DNA of 8,571 bases from Chloroflexota bacterium (GTDB lineage: Bacteria; Chloroflexota; UBA4733): the NCBI GenBank assembly GCA_025449435.1, contig JANWJO010000045.1, positions 1-8,571 on the forward strand, written 5' to 3'. The notes beneath the pieces were generated by a model. That model did not search any database and was not told the DNA's origin. It saw nothing but the letters and a program-made list of their open reading frames with translations. This document shows positions 1 to 7,042 of the stretch, in pieces. The translations under genes were made by a program, and so were the position numbers. How positions within the stretch are numbered: position 1 is the stretch's first letter; each line of letters begins with the position of its first letter.

Positions 1-362
1 CGCCAGCCATCGACAAGCTGCAGCTCCACGGCGATGAGGCTGTTGGCGCTGCCATCTTGAAGCGCGCGCTCGAAGAGCCCATCCGCCAGATCGCCGCTAA
101 CGCCGGCATGGAGGGCTCGGTCGTCATTGAGGCGGTCCGCCGCCACGCCAGGGAGCACAAGAATACCAACTACGGGTATGACGTGGTCTCCGAGACGTAT
201 GGCGACATGCTCGAGAAGGGCATCATCGACCCAGCCAAGGTCACGCGCTCGGCCGTCGAGAACGCCGCGTCCATCGGCGCGATGATCCTGACCACCGAAG
301 CCCTCATCACTGACATTCCTGAGAAGCCGGCGGCCGCTCAGGCGCCGATGCCGGAGTATTAA
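1..362 (+). CDS. groEL: 60 kDa chaperonin GroEL, C-terminal fragment (5' end outside window)
   Basis: This is the last 119 codons of the ATP-driven protein-folding chaperonin; the first complete codon is at position 3 and the stop is TAA at 360-362. The reading frame is open to the window edge, so the TTG at 57 is an internal leucine codon and not a start. Recognisable GroEL segments occur in the expected order: the [13 protein letters not shown] helix region, a GYD segment, [12 protein letters not shown], then [14 protein letters not shown], which returns to the equatorial domain. The tail is unusual: after DIPEK it runs through a short Ala/Pro stretch and ends PMPEY, without the Gly-Gly-Met repeats that fill the cavity floor in most bacterial GroELs. 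GroEL paralogues with altered tails are common in genomes with several copies, so this may be a second copy. Whether groES lies upstream cannot be seen. Identification is very secure. Confidence 0.97.
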   Translation, partial: PAIDKLQLHGDEAVGAAILKRALEEPIRQIAANAGMEGSVVIEAVRRHAREHKNTNYGYDVVSETYGDMLEKGIIDPAKVTRSAVENAASIGAMILTTEALITDIPEKPAAAQAPMPEY

Positions 363-384
363 GCCGAGCTTTCCGGCCACAATC

Positions 385-424
385 CACTGGCGGATTCGTT
401 GCGCGAGCAGCGGATCCGCCAGTG
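385..424 (+). terminator. Strong hairpin after groEL, likely transcript 3' end
   Basis: Positions 385-402 pair with 407-424 to form an 18-bp stem. The outer 11 pairs (CACTGGCGGAT with ATCCGCCAGTG) are perfect Watson-Crick pairs, and the inner part has only two G-U wobbles (396/413 and 399/410). The loop is GCGA, a GNRA-type tetraloop closed by C-G. The hairpin begins 23 nt after the groEL stop, a typical place for a terminator or a 3' RNA-stabilising structure. There is no T-run on either side, so classical intrinsic termination is not proven. The stem could also act on transcripts arriving from the convergent operon. Confidence 0.55.
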
Positions 425-462
425 CGCAGTTTACGAGGACTTGCTCCTGCGCCAATGAGGCA

Positions 463-508
463 TAGGTATGGTCGTACCTTGCCCCCATTTTGGGGAATCG
501 CGCATACC
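463..508. other. Secondary-structure-prone intergenic stretch
   Basis: GGTATG (465-470) is complementary to CATACC (503-508) and encloses a small hairpin, CCCCA (483-487) with TGGGG (491-495) around a TTT loop. A competing short inverted repeat, AGGTA (464-468) with TACCT (475-479), shares the left arm. The stretch lies between the groEL terminator-like hairpin and the promoter of the next gene. It could be a second terminator element, an operator or chance; no function can be assigned. Confidence 0.25.
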
Positions 509-555
509 CAGTAGGTTCCCTTGTTGCGTCACCCGCGAGCGCAAATTGGCGTTTC

Positions 556-564
556 TGATACACT
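556..564 (+). promoter_or_regulatory. Possible extended -10 promoter for the small gene at 598
   Basis: TGATACACT matches the extended -10 pattern: a TG, one base, then TACACT, which shares four of six bases with TATAAT. No convincing -35 box sits 16-18 bp upstream, which is tolerated in extended -10 promoters. Transcription would start near 571, giving a leader of about 27 nt that contains the ribosome binding site at 586-591. The call rests on pattern and placement only. Confidence 0.35.
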
Positions 565-585
565 AGTACCCGTGGAAAGGGCATC

Positions 586-591
586 AGGGAG
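586..591 (+). promoter_or_regulatory. Ribosome binding site deciding the start at ATG 598
   Basis: AGGGAG is a good Shine-Dalgarno match. It leaves 6 nt to the ATG at 598, which is ideal, and would leave none to the alternative in-frame TTG at 592. It therefore selects the ATG. Confidence 0.6.
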
Positions 592-597
592 TTGGCC

Positions 598-855
598 ATG
601 AATTGGCAGAGCGTTCGGGGAACCAACCCTGTGCATGGATACTCTCCGCTGCAAATGCTGTTCCTCCTGCGCCTCAACCGTCTCCTCCGCTTGCAGCGGC
701 AGTACGCCAGCATGCCCCACACGGAGAAATATCTCTTGGAGATGCTCAATAAGGCGATGTACTCCACCTATGTGGACTGCGACGCGTTGGGTATCGCCAG
801 TAACGCCCGGGAGATGATCGAAAAGAGCCGGGCCGAGAAGAGCAGCAGCAGCTAA
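598..855 (+). CDS. Small hypothetical protein, 85 aa
   Basis: I do not recognise this protein. Several things argue that it is a real gene. It has a well-spaced Shine-Dalgarno, a plausible promoter just upstream and strong GC preference at third codon positions (about four fifths of codons by my count), and it fills the gap between groEL and the operon. The product starts MNWQSVRGTNPVHGY. A Leu/Arg-rich stretch (about residues 18-32) follows that looks like an amphipathic helix and is too charged to be a membrane segment. The second half is probably helical too, with one Cys in VDCDALG, and the end is a polar Lys/Ser tail. There is no signal peptide. A small, soluble, mostly helical cytoplasmic protein is the likeliest picture. 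Its TAA (853-855) overlaps the TAG of the convergent vWA gene, so the two genes end in each other. Any link to groEL or to the operon is unknown. Confidence 0.65.
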   Translation: MNWQSVRGTNPVHGYSPLQMLFLLRLNRLLRLQRQYASMPHTEKYLLEMLNKAMYSTYVDCDALGIASNAREMIEKSRAEKSSSS

Positions 856-2054
856 CGCTGCGTTTGGTCTGCCTGCACGGTTACGATGTCCTGGCGGCTT
901 GCCCACTTGCTCAGGTCCTGTCCTTGCAGTGCAGTGGCGAGCATGTCAGGAAACAGTTCGGGCGTACAACCAAAGGTGGGAACGCCGCTGGCTGCCATCG
1001 AAGCCGCTTCTTGACGGTGGTAAGCCGGTACACCGCGGTCGCTGAGGGCCAGCAGGCAAATGCACTGGACGCCGCTGTTCACCATCCACGCCACGCGGCG
1101 GCGCATGTCCAGCGCATTGCCACCCTCATACAAGTCACTCAACAGCACAAAGATGGTCTGCGCGGGTCGCCGGATGAGTCCCTGGCAGTAGGCCAGCGCC
1201 CGGTTAATGTCCGTGCCGCCGCCCAGATGCACACCGAATAGCAAGTCAACGGGGTCCTGCAGATCCTCGGTAAGGTCTACCACTGCTGTATCGAACACCA
1301 CTACGCGCGTGCTCAGTGCGCGGATTGAGGCGAGGACACAGCCGAAGATGCCCGCATACACTGCGGATGTGGCCATGGAGCCGCTCTGATCGATGCACAG
1401 GATGACGTCGCGTAACGACGTTTGTTTGCGCCCATGTCCGATCAACCGCTCAGGAATGATGGTGCGGCGATCGACTTGATAGTGCTTGAGGTTGGCGCGG
1501 ATGGTGCGGTCCCAGTCGATCTCGTGAGCACGTGGGCGTTGCCGCCTGGTAGCGCGGTTCAGGCTGCCGTGTACCGCTTGGATCAGCGAGGTTTTGAGCC
1601 GCCGTTCCACATTGTCCACCACGGCGCGGACGACTTGGCGAGCCGTGTCCCTAGTCTGGCTGGGGATAACGGCACGCAATGCCAGTAGCGTTGCTACGAG
1701 CTGCACGTCTCGTGTGGTGGCAGCCAGTAACTCCGGTTCTAGAAGCATCTGGCGAAGTCCGAATCTGGACAGCGCATCCTGCTGCATCACGGTGACCGCG
1801 GACATCGGAAAGTAGGTGCGGATGTCGCCCAGCCAGCGCGCCACATTCGGAGACGAGCGCTCCAGACCTGCCCGGCGAGGGCCGTCCGGCGGCTCCTCTT
1901 GAACGGCGTTGCTGTACAGCGCCGACAAGGAATTGTCCATGCCCTGATCGGTAGCCGAGAGGCCAATTTCCAGTTGTGCGTCGGGTCCGAGCACGAGCCG
2001 CCATCGGCGCATGCGCTCGGTTTCTGCCGGCAGAAGTGGTGGATTAGGAGGCAT
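852..2054 (-). CDS. vWA-domain protein (MIDAS) of the MoxR-vWA-DUF5682 cluster
   Basis: This 400-residue cytoplasmic protein is the last gene of the operon. The N-terminal half is helical, with blocks typical of this family (RRWRLVLG at 16-23, VARWLGDIRTYFP at 71-83, then LLLEPELL). A von Willebrand factor A domain fills about residues 215-375. The metal-ion-dependent adhesion site is complete: DQSGS at 222-226 (DxSxS), the Thr in GGGTD at 281 and the Asp in LLSDLYEGG at 307. In MoxR systems the vWA partner binds the AAA+ ring and presents substrate through the MIDAS metal, so this is the expected partner of the ATPase at 4305-5417. The start ATG lies inside the end of the DUF5682 gene (11-nt overlap) and has no Shine-Dalgarno, which suggests translation by coupling. 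Met15 is an alternative start but has no better site. There is no signal peptide or membrane segment. The family assignment is secure and the cellular role unknown. Confidence 0.93.
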   Translation of the reverse strand: MPPNPPLLPAETERMRRWRLVLGPDAQLEIGLSATDQGMDNSLSALYSNAVQEEPPDGPRRAGLERSSPNVARWLGDIRTYFPMSAVTVMQQDALSRFGLRQMLLEPELLAATTRDVQLVATLLALRAVIPSQTRDTARQVVRAVVDNVERRLKTSLIQAVHGSLNRATRRQRPRAHEIDWDRTIRANLKHYQVDRRTIIPERLIGHGRKQTSLRDVILCIDQSGSMATSAVYAGIFGCVLASIRALSTRVVVFDTAVVDLTEDLQDPVDLLFGVHLGGGTDINRALAYCQGLIRRPAQTIFVLLSDLYEGGNALDMRRRVAWMVNSGVQCICLLALSDRGVPAYHRQEAASMAASGVPTFGCTPELFPDMLATALQGQDLSKWASRQDIVTVQADQTQR

Positions 2055-4305
2055 TGCGCTGCACGCCGAGGATGCGTTGCAAAACAGGCAACACTATACG
2101 AGCACGCTGCATGTCCAGGCCATCTCCCCAAGTCATTTCCCGGCTGCTGGATGTGTTGGAGATCCCGGCTGATCCCAAGTTGGCTACAATTTCCGCCATG
2201 GCCTGGCGCTCGGGTGCGTGAAATCCAGCGAAGGCGCGGCGCAACACGGGTAACAATTGGACGAAGGTGCCGGCCGGAAGCGTGTTGAGCCACTCGTCCA
2301 GAATTTGCCACAATGCGCGCGCTTGGAGGAGTCGCATGCCGCTGCCGCGCAGGGCTCCTTGCAGCCACGCACCGGCTTGATCAGCTGGAACGGCCGGCGA
2401 CAGCGCCAACCCAGCTTGCTGAGACAGGTCAGCGGCGCCGAGTACCCCATCATCGAACAACAAACGTGCCGACCAACCACGCACGAGCGCGTGGTCGGTC
2501 TCTCGTTCCATGACCGCTCGCAGCGCCTGCTGCCAGGTCACACGCCAATCATCGTGCTCGAGCAGCGCGATACTTCCATGCACGTGCTCCATCGCGGTGG
2601 CCAGCTTGTCTGCCTGCAGGTCATCAACGAACTGGCAAGCGAGCGGCAAGCCGACGCACGCTCGCTTGAGCAAGCCGCCAATGATCGGAAGTATGTGTTG
2701 AGCGTTGGTCTGCCGCACATCGCTGTAACGCGCCAACCTGGCCAGTGGCGAAATGGCAGCCATGAGGTGCAGGGTGTCTGACGCCAGCGCCGCACTCTGC
2801 TGGACCGCGTCGAGTAGCGCCTCCACTGCAAATGGCAGACGAGCTAGCGTCGCCAAATCGAGCAATTCGGTCAGGCGGGGTAGTCCGGCGCCAGCGGCGG
2901 TATGTGCCATTCGTGCGCTCGCGGCCTCTTCCACGGTCGCGCCCCACACACTAGCCTCGATCACCGCAATCGTCAGCTCCGGCGCCCAAGCAAGTTCCCA
3001 CTCCTCGCGGAAGGTGCTGGTCGTTGACGAGCGCTGTAGCTTCTTGCCCCAACTAATGCCGAGGGCTACGAGCCGGTGCAAGACAGCGCTTCGTTCCAGG
3101 TCAAATTCGGTGCGCAGGTCGAGGTTCAAGTGACGCGTATCCGCCGTAGGCGACATTCGGAGCCGGCGCTGCAACGCGGCAAGGTCCGCTTGGAGCGGCA
3201 CAGCGGGCACGCTGTCCGGGACCGCACCCATGCGGTCACCGACCTCAAGCTTATGGCGTATGAGAGCAAGTGGCGCCTGGTTGCCGTTGCACATGACCGC
3301 GAACATGGCGTCGTTGAGTTCGTCCAGACCTGGAACAGGGCTCCCTCGCAATGCCGCGAGCGTTTGGGCCAGACGTTCGGACTCGATGACCGACGCTGAA
3401 GACACCGGGAGGTCTTCCGCCCGAAGTAAGCGAGCTGCTCTCACTAGCCAGGTGCTGCTTGACGACGAGCCACCGGCCCACAACTGCTCATACCAGCCAG
3501 GGGACGCAACACCCGCGCCGTACCCGCTGCGACTGGCCAGCCTGCCATTGGTCCATGGTACCCAGGTGGCAAGCACTCTAAGTCGCCCCAGATTGGCGAG
3601 CAATGCGGCATCCTGGGCGGCGGGGCCAAGGGTCGAGACCGCTGGCGCGTGCCAGGCGCCACACACCACGGCGACGCGTTGATACCCCTCGCGCTGAGCC
3701 GCGCGGATAGCTTGACGCATCGACGCCTCGCGCCTGGCTTCCACGCCATCTGGAGCGGGTGACTCGGCGCGCAGAGCCGTCATCGCCTGCAAGATGCCGT
3801 CAAAGAGGCCGGCACTGTCACGACGCTGCTCAATCTGCCGTTCCCACCATAGCTCGCGATCTGTGAACCCCGCCGCGGCAGCCAGCGCCCCCACCGGGTC
3901 GTCACTAGGGCTGGCTGTATGCCGTTCAGCATCCAGGTCCGGCGACATGTCACCTGGCAACCGGTCGGTTTGCTGTCGTTGTTCCGCGAGCAGTGCCGCG
4001 GCGGGCAAGTCTATGAGGCGGACAGGTATGGCGCAGCGCATTGCGTACTGAATCGCCTGCCACTCGGGAGAGTAGGTGGCAAACGGATAAAAGGCCGCCA
4101 ACTTGGGCACGTCGGCCGCATACACCAACAGCGCTACAGGTGTCTGCATCGCCGGATCCGCAGCCAGCGGCACGATGGCTTGGGCGTCGGGCGGGCCCTC
4201 AACCAGCACGATATCTGGAGCAAGCGACTCCAGCGCCGCCACGAGGCTGCGGGCGCATCCAGGTCCGTGATGCCGGATCCCATACACCGCAACCTGGCCG
4301 GGCAC
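2044..4305 (-). CDS. DUF5682-family protein, possible TIKI/TraB/ChaN-like hydrolase
   Basis: This is a 753-residue protein. Its N-terminal region (about 1-265) opens with AVYGIRHHGPG and LAPDIVLVEGPPDA, hallmarks of DUF5682. I also see two GxxH motifs (G9-IR-H12 and G216-AW-H219), Glu36 after a beta strand, and VRLIDLP with Asp99. The same order of motifs occurs in the TIKI/TraB/ChaN/EreA group of predicted metallo-hydrolases, so a hydrolytic active site is plausible but inferred. A polar stretch, about 103-145, interrupts the domain. A Ser-rich GGSSSSS segment lies at 278-284. The remainder (about 305-753) is a long, all-helical, probably scaffold-like region ending near FHAPERQAM. The start is GTG at 4305, which shares its G with the TAG of the upstream ATPase (TAGTG) and sits 7 nt after AGGAAG. 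The in-frame ATG at 4386 lies far inside the ATPase gene and is rejected. No signal peptide or membrane segment is seen. Substrate unknown. Confidence 0.9.
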   Translation of the reverse strand: MPGQVAVYGIRHHGPGCARSLVAALESLAPDIVLVEGPPDAQAIVPLAADPAMQTPVALLVYAADVPKLAAFYPFATYSPEWQAIQYAMRCAIPVRLIDLPAAALLAEQRQQTDRLPGDMSPDLDAERHTASPSDDPVGALAAAAGFTDRELWWERQIEQRRDSAGLFDGILQAMTALRAESPAPDGVEARREASMRQAIRAAQREGYQRVAVVCGAWHAPAVSTLGPAAQDAALLANLGRLRVLATWVPWTNGRLASRSGYGAGVASPGWYEQLWAGGSSSSSTWLVRAARLLRAEDLPVSSASVIESERLAQTLAALRGSPVPGLDELNDAMFAVMCNGNQAPLALIRHKLEVGDRMGAVPDSVPAVPLQADLAALQRRLRMSPTADTRHLNLDLRTEFDLERSAVLHRLVALGISWGKKLQRSSTTSTFREEWELAWAPELTIAVIEASVWGATVEEAASARMAHTAAGAGLPRLTELLDLATLARLPFAVEALLDAVQQSAALASDTLHLMAAISPLARLARYSDVRQTNAQHILPIIGGLLKRACVGLPLACQFVDDLQADKLATAMEHVHGSIALLEHDDWRVTWQQALRAVMERETDHALVRGWSARLLFDDGVLGAADLSQQAGLALSPAVPADQAGAWLQGALRGSGMRLLQARALWQILDEWLNTLPAGTFVQLLPVLRRAFAGFHAPERQAMAEIVANLGSAGISNTSSSREMTWGDGLDMQRARIVLPVLQRILGVQRNAS

Positions 4306-5417
4306 TACAGCACTTCCTGGCACGCTCGAAACAGGTCTTGCCAGCCTTCGCGTTCTCTGGCTACCGTTTGCAGGTACTCCAGCCACACCACGCGGTCTTG
4401 CACCGGGTCGCGTACGATGGCGCCGGTGATGCCGGACGCCAGGTCGTTGGCGCCCATCCGGCCTTCGCCAAAGAATGCCGCGCTCGCCAGGCCGCCGGTG
4501 ACCACCGAGATAGCTTCGGCGGTGGAGAGTGTGCCACTGGGCGACTTTACTTTGGCCTTGCCATCAAGCGTCTTGCCATCGCGCAACTCACGGAACACGG
4601 TGACCACACGGCGGATCTCTTCCAGAACCGGTTGCTCAACGGGCAACTCCAGTGCTTTGCCCAATGAGGCCACTCGCTGATCCACAATCGTCACTTCTTC
4701 GTCCAGCGTCGCCGGAACCGGCAGCACCACCGTGTTGAACCGGCGCATCAACGCGCTCGACAGCTCGTTCACACCCTTGTCACGGTTGTTGGCTGTGGCA
4801 ATGAGGTTAAATCCCTTACGAGCTTGGACTTCCGTAGTAAGTTCCGGAACCGGCAGCGTTTTTTCGGAGAGCACGGTGATGAGGGTATCCTGCACCTCGG
4901 CCGGCATACGCGTGAGCTCCTCGACGCGAACAATCTTGCCGTCGCGCATGGCCCTCAGCACTGGTCCGATAACTAACGCCTGCTCCGACGGGCCCTCGGC
5001 TATTAGGCGCGCGTAGTTCCAGCCGTAGCGGATGGCGCTTTCGTCGGTACCGGCGGTGCCTTGGATCAACAGCGTCGAGTCGCCAGAAATCGCTGCGGCC
5101 AGATGTTCGCTCACCCACGACTTCGCAGTGCCAGGTAGGCCGTACAGTAGGAGCGCGCGATCGGTTGCCAGCGTGGAGATGGCAATCTCCATCAGCCGCG
5201 CGTTGCCGATGTATTTCGCCGTTACCTCAAAGCCGTTGGACAGCGTGCCACCTAGCAGATAGGTACGCACGGCCCACGGCGACATGCGCCAGTTGGGCGG
5301 ACGCTGCTTGGTGTCTTCCCGCTGCAGTTCGGTCAGCTCTTGCGCAAACTGCTGCTCGACGTGCTCGCGCAGCAGCCCGGCAGCGCCAGACGATACTTCG
5401 CGTTGATAGCTGCTCAT
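4305..5417 (-). CDS. MoxR-type AAA+ ATPase
   Basis: This 370-residue protein is a single AAA+ module preceded by a helical N-terminal region of about 70 residues. Walker A is GLPGTAKS (93-100). The Walker B region reads KIVRVEELTRMP (161-172), with Glu-Glu where most AAA+ proteins have Asp-Glu. Sensor 1 is in LIATANNRDKG (Asn210), followed by ALMRRFN with Arg225/226 as arginine-finger candidates. The C-terminal helical lid contains ISVVTGGLASAAFFGEG (303-319). MoxR ATPases form hexameric rings that use ATP to remodel partners or insert cofactors, commonly with a vWA protein, and one is encoded two genes downstream. The start is the ATG at 5415-5417, which overlaps the preceding TGA as ATGA and follows a GGAAGGA ribosome binding site by 5 nt. 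An in-frame extension to 5549 lies wholly inside the upstream gene and is not used here. It looks intact and active. Confidence 0.95.
   Translation of the reverse strand: MSSYQREVSSGAAGLLREHVEQQFAQELTELQREDTKQRPPNWRMSPWAVRTYLLGGTLSNGFEVTAKYIGNARLMEIAISTLATDRALLLYGLPGTAKSWVSEHLAAAISGDSTLLIQGTAGTDESAIRYGWNYARLIAEGPSEQALVIGPVLRAMRDGKIVRVEELTRMPAEVQDTLITVLSEKTLPVPELTTEVQARKGFNLIATANNRDKGVNELSSALMRRFNTVVLPVPATLDEEVTIVDQRVASLGKALELPVEQPVLEEIRRVVTVFRELRDGKTLDGKAKVKSPSGTLSTAEAISVVTGGLASAAFFGEGRMGANDLASGITGAIVRDPVQDRVVWLEYLQTVAREREGWQDLFRACQEVL
4313..4318 (-). promoter_or_regulatory. Ribosome binding site supporting GTG start of the DUF5682 gene
   Basis: On the minus strand AGGAAG lies 7 nt before the GTG at 4305. 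It sits inside the last codons of the ATPase gene. Together with the TAGTG junction it fixes the start and avoids an 82-nt overlap that the upstream ATG would require. Confidence 0.6.
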
Positions 5418-7042
5418 GGCAGTCCTTCCCAGATGGATTGCCGGATTGAGACAATGCGCACCAGCGCATCCACCCCGACCCGCCAGGCTATGGAGGCCAT
5501 AGTTTTGGCCTCTGGAAGCATCCAAGGTTGGAGCGCTGCGGCGAAGCACGACGGCGGCAGCGCAACCGCTGCGATGTGCGTGTTGGGCGGTAGCTCCGTG
5601 CTGCCGATGGTTGGCGGATTGTTGACGAACGATCTGGCATACGCGCGCAACATTCCAACGTAGGTTCGACCAAAGGTCTCCGACCAGGGTTGTGGCATAG
5701 ATTCCAGGAGTTGCCGGAGGTGCCGTTTCTCAGCTTCCTCTTGAGCGTCCAGCAGTGAGAGCGCGAGGCGCTCCGCTGCGTTGCTGGGCAACAGCCTGAC
5801 GAGCGCCGGTATGAAGGCAACCTCAGGGCCCAAGATATCGGTCCGTGGGGGGCCAGCTGCCTGGCTCCACCAGTAAGGTAACAACAGATCGGCCCAGGAA
5901 CCGTCGCCGAAGACGTGCGCCGATAGCGACCAGCCGGCAAAAAGCGCATCTGCCCAGTCCGTGTCGCACGCCGCTTGCGTAATAGCTTCTGGCGTTGCTT
6001 CCAGTTGCTGCTCCCATTGTGCAAGCGGCGTAGCCGCCAGCACGTCCTGTATCCACCCAGCTGGACTCGACCCGGTCAGGGAGTTCGAGGTTCGCACGAA
6101 GTCACGCGCCGCGCTGTCCATGTGTAGCACGTCGGGGTCAAGGTGGAAGTGGAGAACAAGCTTGCCGCGCTTGTGGCTTCCCGACACGAGCAGCCTGGCG
6201 CGCTCGCGCATGCGCAGTGAGAAGCGAGACCCTACCAGGGTACGCAGGAGGCTTGCACTTTCCACCCGTACTTCCAGAGAACGGTCGTCGAGCGCTCGCT
6301 CTAAGAAGTCCTCGTCGGCTAGTGTCAAGCCGGTGGCAAGCGCTGCTACCGACTTGGCTCGCAGGGCGGCAGGGTCAGTGTGCCAGGTGGACTCTAGCCA
6401 GCCGCGCGCCTGACCGGCGTCGATCGACCGTCCTGCCTCGAGGGCAGCGATCCGCTCGGCCGTCGTGCCGGTGTTCCAGACGGCGGCAAGCACGTCTATC
6501 CCGGTCGCGCCCGTACCCACTGGTGCTGCCCACGTCCACTCAAGGTTGAAGGACGCCAGCCAGCGGCCTCGCTCACCGAGCACCGGTCGCAGGCAGCGCC
6601 GGAGCTGTGGTGGCTTGCTCGCCAGCGCCAATGGCAAGAGCCAGTTCGGCAATCGTTGACTTCGGTCACTGACCCATCCCAATGCCTCAGCCAGGACCTT
6701 GCAGCTGAGCCAGGGATGGGACGCGTCGGGTGAAAGAATGCACTCCGTTACCCATGGGCCGTGTCCAACCAGGAGCAGCACACGGTGCAGATGCTGGGCG
6801 ACCACAGGCGAACATTCAGGCAGGATATCGGGTGGAGCAATGGGCATTCGTTGGGTGCAGTGGATGGACTGCCCACCGGCAAGCTGGATGACGGCCTGCG
6901 CACCGGCGGCAATGAGCATGCGCTGTTCTACCGTGAGCATTGCTGCAGGAGCAAACAGTTCGCTCAGCGGCGCTGGCACCTCCAAATGCTCAACTCCCGC
7001 TTGCGCCGTCCCCTGTATCGCTACGTCGAGCAGTGATGGCAT
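5414..7042 (-). CDS. DUF5691-family helical-repeat protein
   Basis: This 542-residue protein has no catalytic motif that I can see. It resembles DUF5691 proteins, which sit beside SWIM, MoxR, vWA and DUF5682 genes in other bacteria. The clearest part is a HEAT-like stretch at about 195-272 (ERIAALEAG, then DPAALRAKSVAALATGLTLADEDFLERALDDRSLEVRVESASLLRTL in shorter units), with the paired helices and the Asp/Arg spacing of HEAT repeats. This suggests a protein-binding scaffold. The N-terminus (MPSLLDVAIQGTAQAG) and the Trp-rich middle and end are otherwise unrevealing. No signal peptide or membrane segment is seen. The start is ATG at 7042, which shares its A with the TGA of the SWIM gene (TGATG) and sits 6 nt after GAGGA. 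Upstream in-frame starts to 7117 lie inside the SWIM gene and lack this support. Family call is moderately secure; the role as scaffold or adaptor is inference. Confidence 0.82.
   Translation of the reverse strand: MPSLLDVAIQGTAQAGVEHLEVPAPLSELFAPAAMLTVEQRMLIAAGAQAVIQLAGGQSIHCTQRMPIAPPDILPECSPVVAQHLHRVLLLVGHGPWVTECILSPDASHPWLSCKVLAEALGWVSDRSQRLPNWLLPLALASKPPQLRRCLRPVLGERGRWLASFNLEWTWAAPVGTGATGIDVLAAVWNTGTTAERIAALEAGRSIDAGQARGWLESTWHTDPAALRAKSVAALATGLTLADEDFLERALDDRSLEVRVESASLLRTLVGSRFSLRMRERARLLVSGSHKRGKLVLHFHLDPDVLHMDSAARDFVRTSNSLTGSSPAGWIQDVLAATPLAQWEQQLEATPEAITQAACDTDWADALFAGWSLSAHVFGDGSWADLLLPYWWSQAAGPPRTDILGPEVAFIPALVRLLPSNAAERLALSLLDAQEEAEKRHLRQLLESMPQPWSETFGRTYVGMLRAYARSFVNNPPTIGSTELPPNTHIAAVALPPSCFAAALQPWMLPEAKTMASIAWRVGVDALVRIVSIRQSIWEGLP
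5423..5429 (-). promoter_or_regulatory. Ribosome binding site of the MoxR ATPase gene
   Basis: GGAAGGA on the minus strand is the strongest Shine-Dalgarno of the operon and leaves 5 nt to the ATG at 5417. It sits within the final codons of the DUF5691-like gene. It selects the 370-residue form and may make the ATPase the best-translated product, as would suit a ring-forming subunit. Confidence 0.6.

Noticed and set aside
57..362. Short gene starting at TTG 57
   Set aside because: The frame continues upstream to the window edge in clear GroEL sequence, so 57 is internal.
529..906. 125-codon minus-strand open frame opposite the small gene
   Set aside because: It overlaps the vWA gene end in another frame and is the antisense shadow of 598-855, which has the ribosome binding site and promoter-like signal. 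The translation looks like no known protein.
1787..2368. 193-codon minus-strand open frame over the DUF5682/vWA junction
   Set aside because: It lies in a different frame from two well-supported genes that need this DNA, and its composition is shadow-like.
4306..4386. ATG at 4386 as start of the DUF5682 protein
   Set aside because: It would overlap the ATPase gene by 82 nt. The GTG at 4305 has a well-placed AGGAAG and leaves the conserved AVYGIRHHGPG block at the N-terminus.
3919..4680. 253-codon plus-strand open frame across the DUF5682/MoxR junction
   Set aside because: It is antisense to two confidently identified genes, is Arg/Ser-rich as expected of a shadow frame in GC-rich DNA, and matches nothing.
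5418..5549. N-terminal extension of the MoxR ATPase to 5549
   Set aside because: The extension lies entirely within the DUF5691-like gene, and the ATGA junction with a strong ribosome binding site sets the start at 5417.
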